Both the position numbers and the translations under genes were made by a program. DNA of 64,000 nt from Uloborus plumipes (Eukaryota; Arthropoda; Arachnida; Araneae; Uloboridae): contig JAXGGA010003919.1 in the NCBI GenBank assembly GCA_038373865.1, positions 31,412 through 95,411 on the forward strand. Reading direction: 5' to 3'. Shown here piece by piece: positions 50,417-62,616 of the stretch. The stretch's first letter is position 1, and the number at the start of each line of letters is the position of its first letter. Below the pieces are notes generated by a model. The model had not been told where the DNA came from, did not search any database, and was given only the letters and a program-made list of their open reading frames with translations.

Positions 50417-51136
50417 CATTTTAATTCCTCATATGTTTAAGAAAATTTTATTTTTTTTTAATTTTTTTTTTTTTTTTTAGGGTGAAATATATTCAAATAA
50501 TCATGCAATATAAAAATGAAAGCAATAACCAATGAAAAACCTTGTGCCACGAAAATAGCCCGAGAACGAAGGAAAAATAAAAGAAAGAAGAAGAACAGAT
50601 ATTGAGATCTTAGCATGTGCAGCTCAGCCAAATAATTCATTCTCCCCCCCCCCAATCAATTCAAATTGCTTTCCTATTAAATTTTGTATTTAACAGAAAA
50701 TTAACGAATCTCAAAAAATAAATAAAGAAAAAATTAAAAAAAAAGTTTAATAAAATAAAATAATATAATGAATATATGAATGAATTTAAACTTTTCAGAG
50801 ATTCAGATTATTTTTAAGTGAAGACAATGAGCACACCAACGTTCTTATAGCGCCAGTACCAGTTGTGAATTAAATTGCAAACTAAAATACAAAAAAAAAG
50901 TGCCTGCGAAAAGAATGAAAATGATTTTCGTCAATACTTTGCAATAGACACTCTAAAACAACATTCACAAAAAAAAAAAAAAGAACACATGAAATTAATG
51001 TGCAATCAAGTATCGTGGGATGTGTTTCGATGAATAATGCATGAACAGAAAAATCACTTGAAAGAAATAACGCGGTTTTCACTGAAAAGCAAAGCGAAAT
51101 CCAGATTTTTATAAGAGAAATACGCTCAAACCAACC
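50417..51136. other. Unassigned AT-rich DNA right of the array
   Basis: Long T and A runs. No counterpart is visible on the left side of the array, and no gene is supported. Confidence 0.5.
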
Positions 51137-51182
51137 CTAGGAGATCAGCGCCACAAGCGGCGACAACGGTAACTTCGCCTTG
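51137..51182 (-). repeat. Right arm of long-range inverted repeat, inner part
   Basis: CCCTAGGAGATCAGCG, inverse of CGCTGATCTCCTAGGG at 45687-45702. Continues at 59547 beyond the inserted transposon. Confidence 0.75.
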
Positions 51183-54164
51183 TACAGTCATAGACAAAAA
51201 AACGAAACACTCGCTCTTATTCGAAGACTATTAACACTAGAGACACGTGTAATATGTTATTTTTTCAGGAATAATGTGTTCTATAAATTTCTACTGGTAA
51301 ATTGTTGTTAAGGGGTCGTCTTCATATAAAAATCGGCATCAACTTTAAAATTTTCTATGAAATCCCCCCTTTTTTATCGCATATTTGTGATCAGCAACAT
51401 CATTTAACTTTGTATACCAAATCGTTTTAAATTTGCTCCAGCCGTTGCTTCACAATTGAACTGAGAAAAAACCGTCCCGTAATGTTAAAAATATTTTTGA
51501 TACTTGGGCATATAATACCTAAACCACGATAGGTACTGCAAAGTTTGTTTTTTTATATCAAAGTATGAACCAACCCAACAATAAAAACGTCATTCATTTC
51601 CTCTCAGATAAAATTTTGAATTTTTTATGAATTTTGAAATTAATATTTGAAAAAATTATGATCTGGAACCATATAATATTTTGATGGAGAAACAATCTAG
51701 AAGGGGTTTCAAAGGAGAATCCAAAATGGGAGCTCAAAATATCCAGTAGTTTTTGAGATATGCTAAAAGAACCATTTTTAGGGACCATATACAACTGTGC
51801 AAACTGAAACAATAGCAGGGAATTTCTATGCAAAGAAAGAGGAATATGCTTATCCACCAGTTGCAGAACATGCAGTGGCGTACCGACGGGGGGGCGGAGG
51901 GGGCGGTCCGCCCCAGGCCCCGCGTTGACATAGGCCCCAAAATTTCGTTTCTATTGAAAAAAATTTTTTTTTTTAATTTTTTTCTTCATCAGACCTGTTT
52001 GGATTCATTAACAGTTTGTCCATTTACGTTATAAATTTGATTAAGAATGATTTATCGTTAACTGACTAGCTGCCAAGCGTAGATGGGGGGGGGAGGGCGG
52101 CACATGGGGGCCTGTTGACGCTTTTGAAAGAGGCCCCAAATTTGTTTATTTGAGCATATGGAGCTCTTTTGCCTGATAAAACTTACAAAAAGTAAAATGC
52201 ATTTATACGGCTTGTGTACTGAATAGGCCAACTAGGCAGTGGCCTAGTTGTCCCCTAAATGGGCAAAAATGTTTCAGTTCTAGTATATAATTTAAGAAAA
52301 AGAAGAAAGATTATAATTCCTTCGAAAAAAAAATTCTTCTCCTTCTGCTCACATGTGCTTTAAGGTTGTGAGATGCTTTGTGCTTCAACAATAAATATTT
52401 TGAGTGAGTGATTGATCGCTGCAGTACCTTGTAGTCGCCCCTTCTGATTCCGTGTGAATGCTTGTGCTTTTAAGGTTGACTACAGAGAGCCCCAAAAGTG
52501 CTTGATCTATGAGCCCAAAATATCTTAATCGAGCCCTGTTATCAGAAATGCTTTTTTAAAATAAAAATAATTAACTTTTTTAGCTCTTTTCAGCGTTCAT
52601 GAAATCCACATCTCACGCATTTTCATAGTTTAATTATGGTGTGGATAATTTGAACTTTACCCCTTAGCCGGATCACCCCAAAGTATAAGAGCATCCGAAT
52701 TTTCAATTCCTACCACATGGTTTTAGGTACCTCTCTTTCTTATTGAATTATTAAGTTTTTAATTAAGCTCTTTTTTTTTAAATATTGATTTAGTTAAAGA
52801 GAAGCAAGAGCAGTGATATTCACAAACAATACTTATGCTACTACTGTCGTCATAATTAAGAGGCCTTAAATCCAAATTTTGCTGCAATTCATTTATAAAG
52901 ATTTTTTGTTGTTTGCTCAAAGATATAGTTGTCAAAGAAATTTTAAAATTTGTTCCAGCTGTGTTCTACTTGTAAGCTCAAAAATTTTAAAGTATATAAT
53001 AGCATGTATGAAGGTTAACAATTTATGTCTTCTAGTTTTTCCCAACTCATTTGTCTTCTTGGAGATAAGGCTTTCTTTCATATAAAGGCAGATTATGGCT
53101 CAAGTCCTTTTTCAGTAACGCACTTATACCATAAAGTTTTCCTATGCCCCTCTCTCAAACTGCAACAAAGCTGGTTCGGGGTCTCCGTTCTATCTTTGCT
53201 GAGAGTTCCAAAGTGTCATAATCGGGAGCTGGAGCTGGCGTGATCTATGTGGAACATTAATTTTTTTCAGTAGATCGCCCAAAACCTTTTAGTTGATTTG
53301 TTAGTCTGATTGTGCATATTCAAGAAAATTAAATTTATAAATGCTTTCTGTGAAGATTTAAAAGTCAGTTGGTGTTGGCATATCATTATAAGGGTGAGGA
53401 GCTGGAGAACAAATTGATAAAGACATAATTAATTAAAAAATCATCGTTTTTGTCTTTATTTGTTGCATAAAACGAAGCAACATAGTGTAATAAAGCAAAG
53501 GATGATGAAAATTGTATTCGCGTGGTTAGAAATTACAGCTTTTCCGATTTGAAACATTGTGTACATGTGTGTCCAATTTCTTTTTCAAGTGTAAATTTAC
53601 CCAGTGTTAATGTACCCTCACAAAATAACTTGTAGTTTTGAATTACACTGTCGAAGTTTTATGAATTTGTTACCATTAATAAGCATAAAAAGCGTATCTT
53701 TAACCTACATTCGCCTCTGTTTGAAAATATAAATCCAAAATTATCGGCGAATAAACAAAGCACAAAAGAAATGGGTTATTTTCAAAATTTGCTTACATTT
53801 GCTGTCCAGAGGTTAAAAAGACGATTTTGAAGCATAACTTATGTTTTAAATTCAATGCGAATAATTATTTTCTGAAAGAAATACCCCAAAAGAAATTCTA
53901 TCACTCAAAAAATTATTTAAATTTATTTATTTATTTTTATATAAGTCTTTAAAAATGAGAATCTAGGCTAAATCGCTTGCCCCATTTCCAATTTTCGCAA
54001 GTTCAACTACTTTTTTTATGTACTTAATTGTATAAAAAAGTATATACAACAAATTATTTTTATATATTGACTATTAGTACATGATTTTCATAATAAATAT
54101 TGACAATAGTAATTTTTTTTCATTAAGAAATGTATGAATATATTTTGTCCGGCAGTTCTTGTCA

Positions 54165-54545
54165 AGTCCGTTACCCTAAGATTATCTTAGCTAAAAAAGG
54201 TATTTATTGCAGTCAAAAGATGGTAACACGTATTCAGTTAACTTAACAAACTAGTGACGTAACTATTTCGTACCATTTTGTTTTCCTGAGTCGAGAGGTA
54301 TTGCTGTTGCATTCGCACAAGATTTCTTTCAGGTGCGTATTTTTATTCTTTGTCAAGTCTGTTACCAAAGATTTCAGTATTAATTTTTACTTTTTCTGAA
54401 CTTTTACCCCGAAATATTGTTTATTATACAACTCTAAGAAAATGCATGGTTGTTCAATTTTCAAATTCGACAACCTAGCCATAATTTGACATTTTGGTTG
54501 AAATGTCAAGTCCGTTACTGGTCAAATCCGTTACCAAACAGTTTT
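54165..54545 (+). repeat. Cluster of GTCAAGTCCGTTACC motifs
   Basis: TCAAGTCCGTTACC or close variants occur four times in about 370 bp (near 54164, 54353, 54510 and 54526) inside the hAT element. Possibly subterminal motifs of an older nested transposon. Confidence 0.6.
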
Positions 54546-55426
54546 TGATCAATATTTTAATGATCACAAACATCGTTTTAAGCTTCAGGGACCCTAATAA
54601 TTTCAAATGAAATTGGTTCTAGGAGCTATGATATAGTTTAAAAGTGAGATTTCATATTGATTTTGTATGGTAATGGACGACAATTTCTCTTGCAACTTAA
54701 GGTTTTACGACAGCATTTTAATACTTAATTATGCATCAAAGTGAACAACCAATTACTTTTTCACACACCTAAAATATGTGACAAAAAATCTGTTAGTGAT
54801 TCTAAAAGATAATAGTAAGTTAAAAAAAAAATTACTAAAAATTTCTGAAATGTAAGCATATGGTGAAAATGACCCAAATATTTTAAGTTTATGTAGGTGT
54901 AAATAACTATTTTACTGCACAGTGTAATATGAAGAAAATAAAGATTAAAAAACTAAATGCTAGTACATTGATCATTTCAAAAGTATTTTCAATTAATTAA
55001 TGCATTAACCTATCTGACTAATGGTTCGTTTGGTATCGTTTTCTTGTTTAATAAAGACTACAATTTACCTGAATAATATGATATACAGTCAAAAGGATCG
55101 TAATTTTACATTTACTCTCAATGTCCGTTTAACTCTTGGGTGTAAAAAGGGTAAGGATAAAAGTAATTAGCGTACCCAATATCAGTGGCAAATCTACGGG
55201 GAAACAAGTTTGTTCTAGGGCCCTTGTCTTAAGCGATAACTTTTTGAAAGACGGCTGACAAGCGTAGCACTCAACCACTGTTCCAAGAAAAAGGTCGAGA
55301 TTCCCTCCTCCCCCTTTAAGAGACCAAAAAATTCCCAAAACTGCGGTTTCAATTTCTTTTTGGAAAGTATCAGATCCATAAGACTTAAAACAGCAATCAT
55401 TCGTGTTCTCAACCATGTCCTTAACG

Positions 55427-55735
55427 CAGGGGCGGATGGGGCCGGCGGGCAACCGGGCATTTTCCCGGTGGGCCGCCTGTGTTTCGGCCGGACGGCCGGT
55501 CTAAATTTTAAAAGTTGTGGCTTTTTTTTTTTTTATTTTTATTTTTATTTTAGTCGGCCGGTGTAAATTTTACAACTTGTGGCGAGGGATTTTTTTTTTA
55601 GTCAGCCGGTCTAAATTTTAAAACTTGTGGCGTTATTTTTTTTATTTTAGTCGGCCGGACGACCGGTCTAAATTTTAAACTTGTGGCGTTTTTTTCTTTT
55701 TTTCCTTTTGTTGCAACAAGCGGCCTGTCTGAATT
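55427..55735 (+). repeat. hAT-like start and short tandem repeat (GGCCGGTCTAAATTTTAAAA)
   Basis: CAGGGGCGGATGGGGCCGGC looks like a hAT terminus. It is followed by four or five units of roughly 60-65 bp, each with GGCCGGTCTAAATTTTA, CTTGTGGCG and a T run. No right terminus was identified, so this may be a second, truncated hAT supplying the transposase downstream. Confidence 0.65.
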
Positions 55736-55739
55736 TTAC

Positions 55740-57018
55740 CACTTACGCCATTTTTTAATAAGACTTAAAGTAATAGGTGAAACACGCTGGTGGGCCAAAG
55801 AAAATGCCCTTAAACGAATTTTTGGATTCTATGACGACCCAAGTGATTCTCTATATGTTAAGCTTCTTCTGGCTTTAAATCAGATAGGAAATTGCCAACA
55901 AATTAACTGCGACAGTAGAGCTACTGCTAAAAATTTAAAAGATAAGTTTACCAAGTTTTCAACCATTCTTTCATCTCAAATATATTTAAGAGTTTTTAAA
56001 ATCAGGGGCTTCATTTTACGATATTTACAAACAGAGGGACTAAACATATTAGTTTGCAATGGTATGATCAATAACGCTTTCGAACAGTTGAAAGAAATTC
56101 AAAGAGATTTCGACAATATTGTTCAAGCTACTCAAAATTTTGTTGAAAATTGCTAAAATAAGCTAGAAAATGAAAGTGACAATGACGTCTACATTGAAAA
56201 TGAATTGAGCAGTAAAAGAAGGAGAAAAATTAAGAAAATGAGTGGAGAAACAACAAGCGACGAAAAACCTTTGAATGAATATGAGCACTTTAAAATTGAA
56301 GTTTTTAATGTGATTATGTATATAGCGTAGTGAATTCGATAGAAACCAGGTTTAAAAAAAATTAGAGTTAGGCGAGGCCGAAGTTTGTCGTTTCTCTCAC
56401 CAGACAATTTTTCTTCTACTGAGAAACCTTTAGTTCCAAAAACATCTTTTGAGTACTTATCTAAAAAAATTGCAAAGTTTAAGTAAGCTGCAACTCTAGA
56501 ACGACTAGAGGAAGAATACACTAACTTCGCTCAAAATTGGCCTAAACTTAGAAAAATTATTAAAAATCAATATGAAATATATGAGTCGCAAGAGCAAGAA
56601 AACAGTGATGATGAAAAAGAATCAGACCATGAAATTGATGAAAAGCTTGCTTCCATTTCTTTCAAAAACTCAAAATTGCGTTATTTGCTGTTATAAAGTA
56701 CGCATTAAGTATAACTTGTTCAAAGATTGTTATTCAGCTTTAACTACTGCATTATCAATTTAACCTATTACTCAAGTTGTTAACGCTACCTATTACTCAA
56801 GTGGCTTGCGAAAGAAGTTTCTCCAGTTTAAAGCTCATAAAAACTAGCATACGTAATACTTTAGCTGATGAACGGTTAGAGTCATTTATGCTCATGAAAA
56901 TAGAAAAAGATTCTTTACAAAATATTGATAATGAAGCAGTGATTGACAACATTGCTCTAAAAAGCAAAATTCTAAAAAGAGTTAGTTGTCATATTTCTAA
57001 GCTACAGTGCACTTTTTA
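55740..57018 (+). pseudogene. hAT transposase relic (ZMYM1/DUF4371-like, with C-terminal dimerisation domain)
   Basis: A first open block carries the conserved ETRWWAKENALKRIFG (typical .TRW.A...A......) and runs to VENC at 56156. Shifted blocks follow with EEYTNFAQNWP, then an acidic stretch and CVICCYKVRIKYNLFKDCYS. At 56777-57016 the hAT dimerisation motif reads ITQVACERSFSSLKLIKTSI (usual ..T...CER.FS.LK.IK...R). At least three frameshifts or stops and a 26-bp tandem duplication near 56762-56800 inactivate it. The N-terminal zinc finger is absent. Confidence 0.85.
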
Positions 57019-57382
57019 AAACAATTTCTTCCTTCAAAAGCATCAAAAGATTTTGTATAAATGATTATGAAGAGGCCAGATCAGTGTTCAAGTTCCATTA
57101 GTTGATCTTTGTCACAATTTTTCTTACGAGAAGCAGTACGCGATCGAATGCGTGTAATAGTGTACCTTTATTTTAAAGTTCAGTTACTTATTTATATTTA
57201 TGGATAATCGGAGTAACTGTAAGTATTAAAAATTTGTGGTAGTAATTTTTTTTAAATTGTATACGCATAGTGGTTTTATATTAAATAGCAAAAAATGTTT
57301 GGTTTGTGTGTAAATTTGCATGTTCATCATTGAAATTTTTAAATGTAAAAGAAAGCATAATTTTGACTTTAAATTTACGAAC

Positions 57383-57385
<3 letters not shown>

Positions 57386-57433
<48 letters not shown>
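57386..57433 (+). repeat. (TA)n microsatellite
   Basis: About 23 TA units, followed directly by CAGGGGCCGATCTG, a possible hAT end. Confidence 0.92.
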
Positions 57434-57436
<3 letters not shown>

Positions 57437-57635
57437 GGGCCGATCTGTGATAAATGCCCGGGCCGGTGCGGGGTGCTCCATCCGCGGCTGCCTTAACGGC
57501 AACTTTATATTGCCTTTTCATTACTTAAAATTACAAATAGGCTCCCAGAGAAGAACAGCTGATATGCATTTCTTCCGAACTTGGCCAAACACAGCATAAA
57601 ATGAAAAATGATCAAATAAGCTTTGTGCTGAACTA

Positions 57636-57771
57636 TATTTGAAGTTAAAAATCAACGTAAATAAAGCACAAATAAGGTAGAAAGTACAGCAAATACATTT
57701 ACAAGAAAGTACATTTGCTGTACTTTCTACCTTATTTGTGCTTTATTTACGTTGATTTTTAACTTCAAATA
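57636..57771. repeat. Perfect inverted repeat, 59-bp arms, 18-bp spacer
   Basis: Arm 57636-57694 (TATTTGAAGTTAAAAATC...) is an exact reverse complement of 57713-57771. ACAGCATAAAATG occurs both before the structure (57590) and directly after it (57772). This fits a local replication template switch or an assembly foldback. Confidence 0.92.
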
Positions 57772-57834
57772 CAGCATAAAATGGTTTTTAAGCTTCGGAA
57801 ATTTTGACATTTTGCGATTTTTTTTAATTAGAGC

Positions 57835-58330
57835 CCATGAATCCCCCCTCTTCCCCTTCTCTCAAAATGCATTTGTAGGACTTCAACTCCAGATAATTTC
57901 TGAAGGAGAGCACTCATTACGTTTTGACTAATAACTTAAAATTGCGTTTTTAAAATTTTAATTACAAAGAATTTCTGGGGACAGCCCCCAAAACCTAACT
58001 TTTCTCCTAACGTCATCAAAGAAAACCTAAGATGCGTTTCGAGAACATCAATTTTAAAATTCACGCACTCCTACCCTACTAGCAAAATTAGCCTAAAACA
58101 GAGTCCTTTTAAAACGTGGTGTATCAAGTTCGAAATTTTTGCCGAGGAAGATAACCTTTATCCCTCCCCTAGACCTGACGTTTCCAAAGATCAAAGATAG
58201 CTAAACATTGCATTTTCAGAACTTTATTTTTTTAGTTTCAGGATGGGGTCCTGGCGACGCGGCGTATTTAGATAAGATTAAAAAAAAAAAAAAAAAAAAA
58301 ATCGGGAGAAAACTCCCAATTCACCTTTTA
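57835..58330 (-). repeat. Diverged internal repeats of about 100 bp (hAT-associated), minus orientation
   Basis: Read on the minus strand, units alternate a G-rich GGAGAAAAGTTAGGTTTTGG block with AAATT..GAA...AAAACGCATT. They are related in pattern to 29360-29880 and 59735-60260. Confidence 0.45.
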
Positions 58331-59546
58331 ACGTCACTAAAGCCGCAATGAATTTTTCAATATTAAACTTATCTTATGTTTTTTACTTCAACTTACTTAT
58401 TTTTTAAATTAGAACTTGATGTGGTTAAAAACGAAGGAAGATGAAGGACCGCAATTTCAAGTTTTTGTCCTTCTTTTGAAAAATGTAAGATTCGGTGCTG
58501 AGTGCACGATAGGGTACGCGTACATTTTGTTTAAGATTTACAAACGATTTTACTTCTAGGTAGGCCCCATATTGACTACCGCCCCAGGCCCCCAACAATG
58601 TTGGTACGCCACTGAGAACATGCTCAGCGTTTTTATATAGTATTTAGTTTTCAACAGTTATAATATGTTGAAAGCAAAACGCAAATAAACCTGCTGAGTA
58701 TATTTTAAAATTGGTAGACAATCATATTTTTTGTCCATTAGTCAGAAGTAAAATTCATGCAACATGTAGCAATTCAGAAAACTTTTTCCGTGGACACTTG
58801 ATTTTCATGGAAAACTGTGGTGTCTCGGAAGGTTATTTGGAATAATTTGTGAAGATTAGACGTTTTTTTAAATTCTGAGCCACGGTTTTAACATTTTTGC
58901 CAATCCTAATACAGTAGTTTATATAAATACAAGAGGTTACTTTTAAGTTGTAACTTCTCTCCAAAAGGTGTGTGCTGCAACGGTTAGTGCGTAGCTAAAA
59001 ATATGCATCAATCTTTGTTTAATCAAAAAGATAGAATGTTGCGTTTTTCCCTTGAACTCTACACAGTAGGGTTTTCTCTTCCAAATTTCAAAAAAATATT
59101 ATAATTTTAACAAAACCCGAGAATTTTTAATTAATTACGAAAAGCAAACGTATTATTGCGAGTAGCTTTAGGTAATTTAATCGAAAAAATATGATTTGTC
59201 TACTCTTTGTAAATTTCGACCTTGAAAGTAGCCTTTTAAATATGGTGGTGGTCCCTAAATCTTTGATCGGTCATAACTTTTGTTCTACTGGTTCTAAAGT
59301 GATGCCGCTTGGTACCCAACGTACTTTTGGCCCTCCGCACCTAATTATGTAACCAAATGTAGGGGTTCCCATTTGAAAATTCAGACTTTGAGTTCATTTC
59401 ACTTTGTATATAGCCCCTTATCAAAATTTTACTCACATAGTTTTAAAGAAGACTTTAATCCATGTCAGAAGACACCTTTCTTTTGTTCTTGCCAAGTATA
59501 GCAGCCGAATAATTCAGAGAGTTTCGTTTTTTTTTCTATGACTGTA

Positions 59547-59612
59547 CGAGATTTTCTTTGTTCTCCGGCGCGTCTGGCTAGCCGTTTAAGGATCGCAGGT
59601 AGCCATGGTTTT
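59547..59612 (-). repeat. Right arm of long-range inverted repeat, outer part
   Basis: GGCGCGTCTGGCTAGCCG and GATCGCAGGTAGCCATGG are the inverse of 45589-45630. Confidence 0.8.
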
Positions 59613-59734
59613 GTTAATTAAAAATAGCAGAAAGAGGGGCGGGATTCATTGTTTTCTTCCGTTTTTTCCGTTTTTTTTCTTTTTTTTTTTTTTTTTTCAA
59701 ATTGTGTGAAGTCAATTCTGAACTGACTTCGGGA

Positions 59735-60260
59735 AAGATTCAGGGGTTCCCCCCCCCCGGAATTTTTTCGAAACTGATACTCTAAAAATACACTTTTAGG
59801 CCATCTCTGGAGACTTTAAGATAAGAGAAGGTATTTCAAAACTGAAATCCTAATATGCAATTTTAGGGTGTATCGTTGGTCGTTACGTTTGGGAAACCGT
59901 GGGGGTTCGGAAGTCCTCTTCCAGAGACTTTTCCCACATTGAAGCCCTATAAGTGAATTTTAGGCTATATTTGATAACTTTAGAAAGGTCAACATTCGTA
60001 AGCTGTCCCCAGAAACACTTTGACGAAGTTCCAAAGCTGTGTAAATATCTAATTTAAGGCTAATGTTGAGACAAAGGAAGTAGTGATTGCTCTCCCTGGA
60101 AGATTTTCGCAATTGAAAGCTTAAAAATGCATTTTTTAGATTATTAGGAGATGTTAGGAAAGAGAGCGGGTTCAAGGTCTCCTCGGAGAAATTTTGATTT
60201 TTAAGCTCTAGAAATGCAATCATTGGTGATGCTAGGGGAAGAGGTGGGACATTCGAGAGC
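59735..60260 (+). repeat. Diverged tandem repeats of about 85-110 bp
   Basis: Roughly six units share a GGGGTTC/CCCCAGA block, an AATTTT.GAAA.TGAAA block and AAAATGCA(A/T)TTTTAGG. Non-coding. The same architecture occurs inside the 28830 and 51873 hAT elements. Confidence 0.55.
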
Positions 60261-60309
60261 TCTTCATGCTGAATCACACCTAAAAGCTATCTTTGAAAAA
60301 GTTACACAA

Positions 60310-60566
60310 GGGGAATCTCTACTGGAAATTTTTAGAATTCGAAGTTCCTGTATTACTATTTCAGAATACAACAATATAAAACAATGCAATAATTCACGAA
60401 TGAACAGGAAAACATTGCACAACAAGTTTCACAAGGAAGGGGAATCTCTACTGGAAATTTTTAGAATTCCAAGTTCCTGTATTACCATTTCAGAATACAA
60501 CAATATAAAACAACGCAATAATTCACGAATGAGCAGGAAAACGTCAATGTGTTACAAGGAATGCCT
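60310..60566 (+). repeat. Two-copy tandem duplication, 129-bp unit
   Basis: GGGGAATCTCTACTGGAAAT starts at 60310 and again at 60439. The copies differ at only a few positions, so the duplication is recent. Confidence 0.93.
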
Positions 60567-61355
60567 TTTACAGAGCTAAAAATGTGAGCTTATGGGTGAA
60601 AAGACATCTAACAAAATCTTTTTGTCGGATGTCTTCTTCCAGATCTAACAGTGGCTATAAAACGCAGTGGCGGATCATAGGATTTGAAGAACCCCAGGCT
60701 TAACCTAATCCGGAATCCCTGCTATTCACGCTTCTACCAATGAGACAATAGTTTACTAATTTGAACGGTGCACAGGAAATCTTTTTTTTTTTTGTTTTTA
60801 CATCAAAAAGCATGTAAGTGGGGAAGGGGGGGGGATTGTTACATTCCTCTTTGAAAGGGAAAAAATACATCTTTACAAAAAAAATATCTCTGCCTGGGTT
60901 GTTGCGAGGTCAAAAAAAGTACGAGGTGGCCCCTTAGTAACTTCGAAATTTTATCGCAATAATTTGATGCGCAGGGGTGGATGACATTTTTTGCAGGAGA
61001 TATTTAAAAATTCCCTTTAGTTTCAAAAAAGAGCACCGATATTACATATTAACTGAGGTTCAACAATGCAATTTTTAAATCAATAATGTATGCTAAGATC
61101 TTTAGCGAGAAGCTAAGGATCTAGGGATACATCGGTGTAACTTGCGGTTTCAATTTCTTACTATAGCGTGTCATCTATATGTTAATTTTCATTACTCTAT
61201 CGGAATCTGACACTGGTATTCGCAGTTCTAAAGCTTGAACACTCAACCTTGTTGTTGCTGTGGTATAAGAAACTAGCCCAAGAAGTAATTTTAATTTTGA
61301 GTAAACAAGGCTGGTGGCTCTGTCGCTTATGTGTGTGCTCCTTGCGCCTCCAAAT
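60567..61355. other. Unassigned DNA with possible hAT ends
   Basis: CAGTGGCGGATCATAGG (60665) and CAGGGGTGGATGAC (60972) resemble hAT starts, but no partner ends or duplications were found. No gene. Confidence 0.3.
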
Positions 61356-61760
61356 TTGGCCGTGGTGGCCCGATCAGTAATGTGTCGGACTCATAACGGG
61401 AGGGTGCTGGGTTTGATCCTAGCCGATCAAAGATCCACCGTCATCACTAATGGTGGCTGGTGAAAGTTAAAAATGCTTGTGGTCACAATCCTCCAAGTGA
61501 TTCTCAATACCTCTCGAGGTTCTGGACCAGGGGTTTTCTCGGATCCTGGTCAGTATCAAAAGAACAGAGCGCTCTCTTGAGGGGCCCACCCAACCGGTTA
61601 AATCACGTGTTGCGACAGATACGGTGGGGGGGGGCGCTGGGTGTTACCATCGATGTGCCGGTTGTAGTAGCCGTTGCATCATAGCTTAATGGATTTTACC
61701 TCTTTCAGCAGTCATTAGTCTGAGACTGCAGAGCCTCCTATACTTTTTATTTAAATTAAG
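61356..61760 (+). mobile_element. tRNA-derived SINE
   Basis: The head GGCCGTGGTGGCCCGATCAG contains an A-box-like TGGCCCGATCAGTAATG. It is followed by CGGACTCATAACGGGAGG (an anticodon-arm-like segment with CAT) and a B-box-like GGTTTGATCC. An unrelated GC-rich body follows, then a T/A-rich tail near 61745. The head is too degenerate in the acceptor and T stems to be a tRNA gene. No obvious TSD was seen. Confidence 0.75.
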
Positions 61761-62616
61761 AATAACGTGCCATCTCTATGCTACGTTCCTTACTCTATGA
61801 GCAAACATGAGTATTAAATGTTGTGCTTTTGCTTTATGAGTCATAGGGTCAGATGGGGGAAAGTGGGGCTATTTTGAAAAACACCCATTTTCTCTTTCAT
61901 AATTGAAATAATTTTTTTAAAGACATAAATTGGGATTATAGCGAATATTTTTATGTTAGTTTTAGAACACTCTAAGCAAGTTAAATGCTTACAAAACGTT
62001 TTGTTATGGTCATTGCATGTGATATGTAAGAGTTGGCTGTTTATGAATTTTCCTCTAGAAGCATCATTTATTGGAAAATGATATTAATTTTGGTATAGAC
62101 TTGTAGTAGAACATCTAAGAATCAGTCCCACATAAAGATGTAAAAGCAAAGTTTAGAATTCTATTTATTATAAGTGGTTTTCTGAGGTGGGGTAAAGTGG
62201 GTCTATGGCTGAACTTTCCTAAAAGTTTACGATGGCGTTACATAATTAGAGAATTAGTACTATTTTTATGATTTTATTTGCTTATTTTTTACTATCTTGC
62301 TAAAATTGGCCTTTGTTCTGTTAATTTACATGTAAAAATTTACTTTCTTGCTGTTTTCCCGGCTTTGCCATTAGTTTAACATGGGTGTCAATGGGCTTGG
62401 CAAGAAATTTGCAAGATATCGCCAAGTTGGCATTACTTTTGGCATCTTATTTTTATCGCCAAATTCGGTGAAAAATCCCCAAGTGTCGCCAAGCTTGGTG
62501 ACATTTGGCACGTTTTCGAAAACAATGGAAAGTTGCAGATTGTTCTAGAATGTTTCAGTATTGTGAATGATAGTAAAAAGAATAAAACTGATGGATTGTT
62601 TTATTCGTTAGATAAC
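61761..62616. other. Unassigned DNA with GGGGAAAGTGGGGC motif
   Basis: GGGGGAAAGTGGGGCTATTTTG (61855) and GGTGGGGTAAAGTGGGTC (62187) recall the termini of the pogo-like element at 47858. A diverged CGCCAAG motif block lies at 62400-62520. No gene. Confidence 0.35.

Larger units (their letters stand above)
51873..58614 (+). mobile_element. hAT element (6.7 kb), TSD AGAACATG, ZMYM1/DUF4371-like type
   Basis: Termini CAGTGGCGTACC / GGTACGCCACTG with exact TSDs at 51865-51872 and 58615-58622. Subterminal CCCCAGGCCCC motifs occur at both ends. It contains a decayed transposase (55740-57018), a further possible hAT start (55427), an AT microsatellite and a perfect hairpin (57636-57771). Much of 52200-55100 is AT-rich and non-coding. 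Confidence 0.95.
51185..59544. mobile_element. Tc1/mariner-type element (TA flanks) carrying a nested hAT
   Basis: TA at 51183-51184 and 59545-59546. Ends CAGTCATAGACAAAAAAACG and CAGTCATAGAAAAAAAAACG as inverted repeats, followed by AAAC.CTC. Removing the nested 6.7-kb hAT leaves about 1.6 kb without a recognisable transposase. Confidence 0.82.

Noticed and set aside
56189..56521. 110-codon minus-strand frame
   Set aside because: Antisense shadow of the hAT transposase relic on the + strand, whose frames carry the family motifs.
61356..61430. A tRNA gene at the SINE head
   Set aside because: The A and B boxes are recognisable, but the acceptor stem does not pair and the sequence runs straight into a SINE body.
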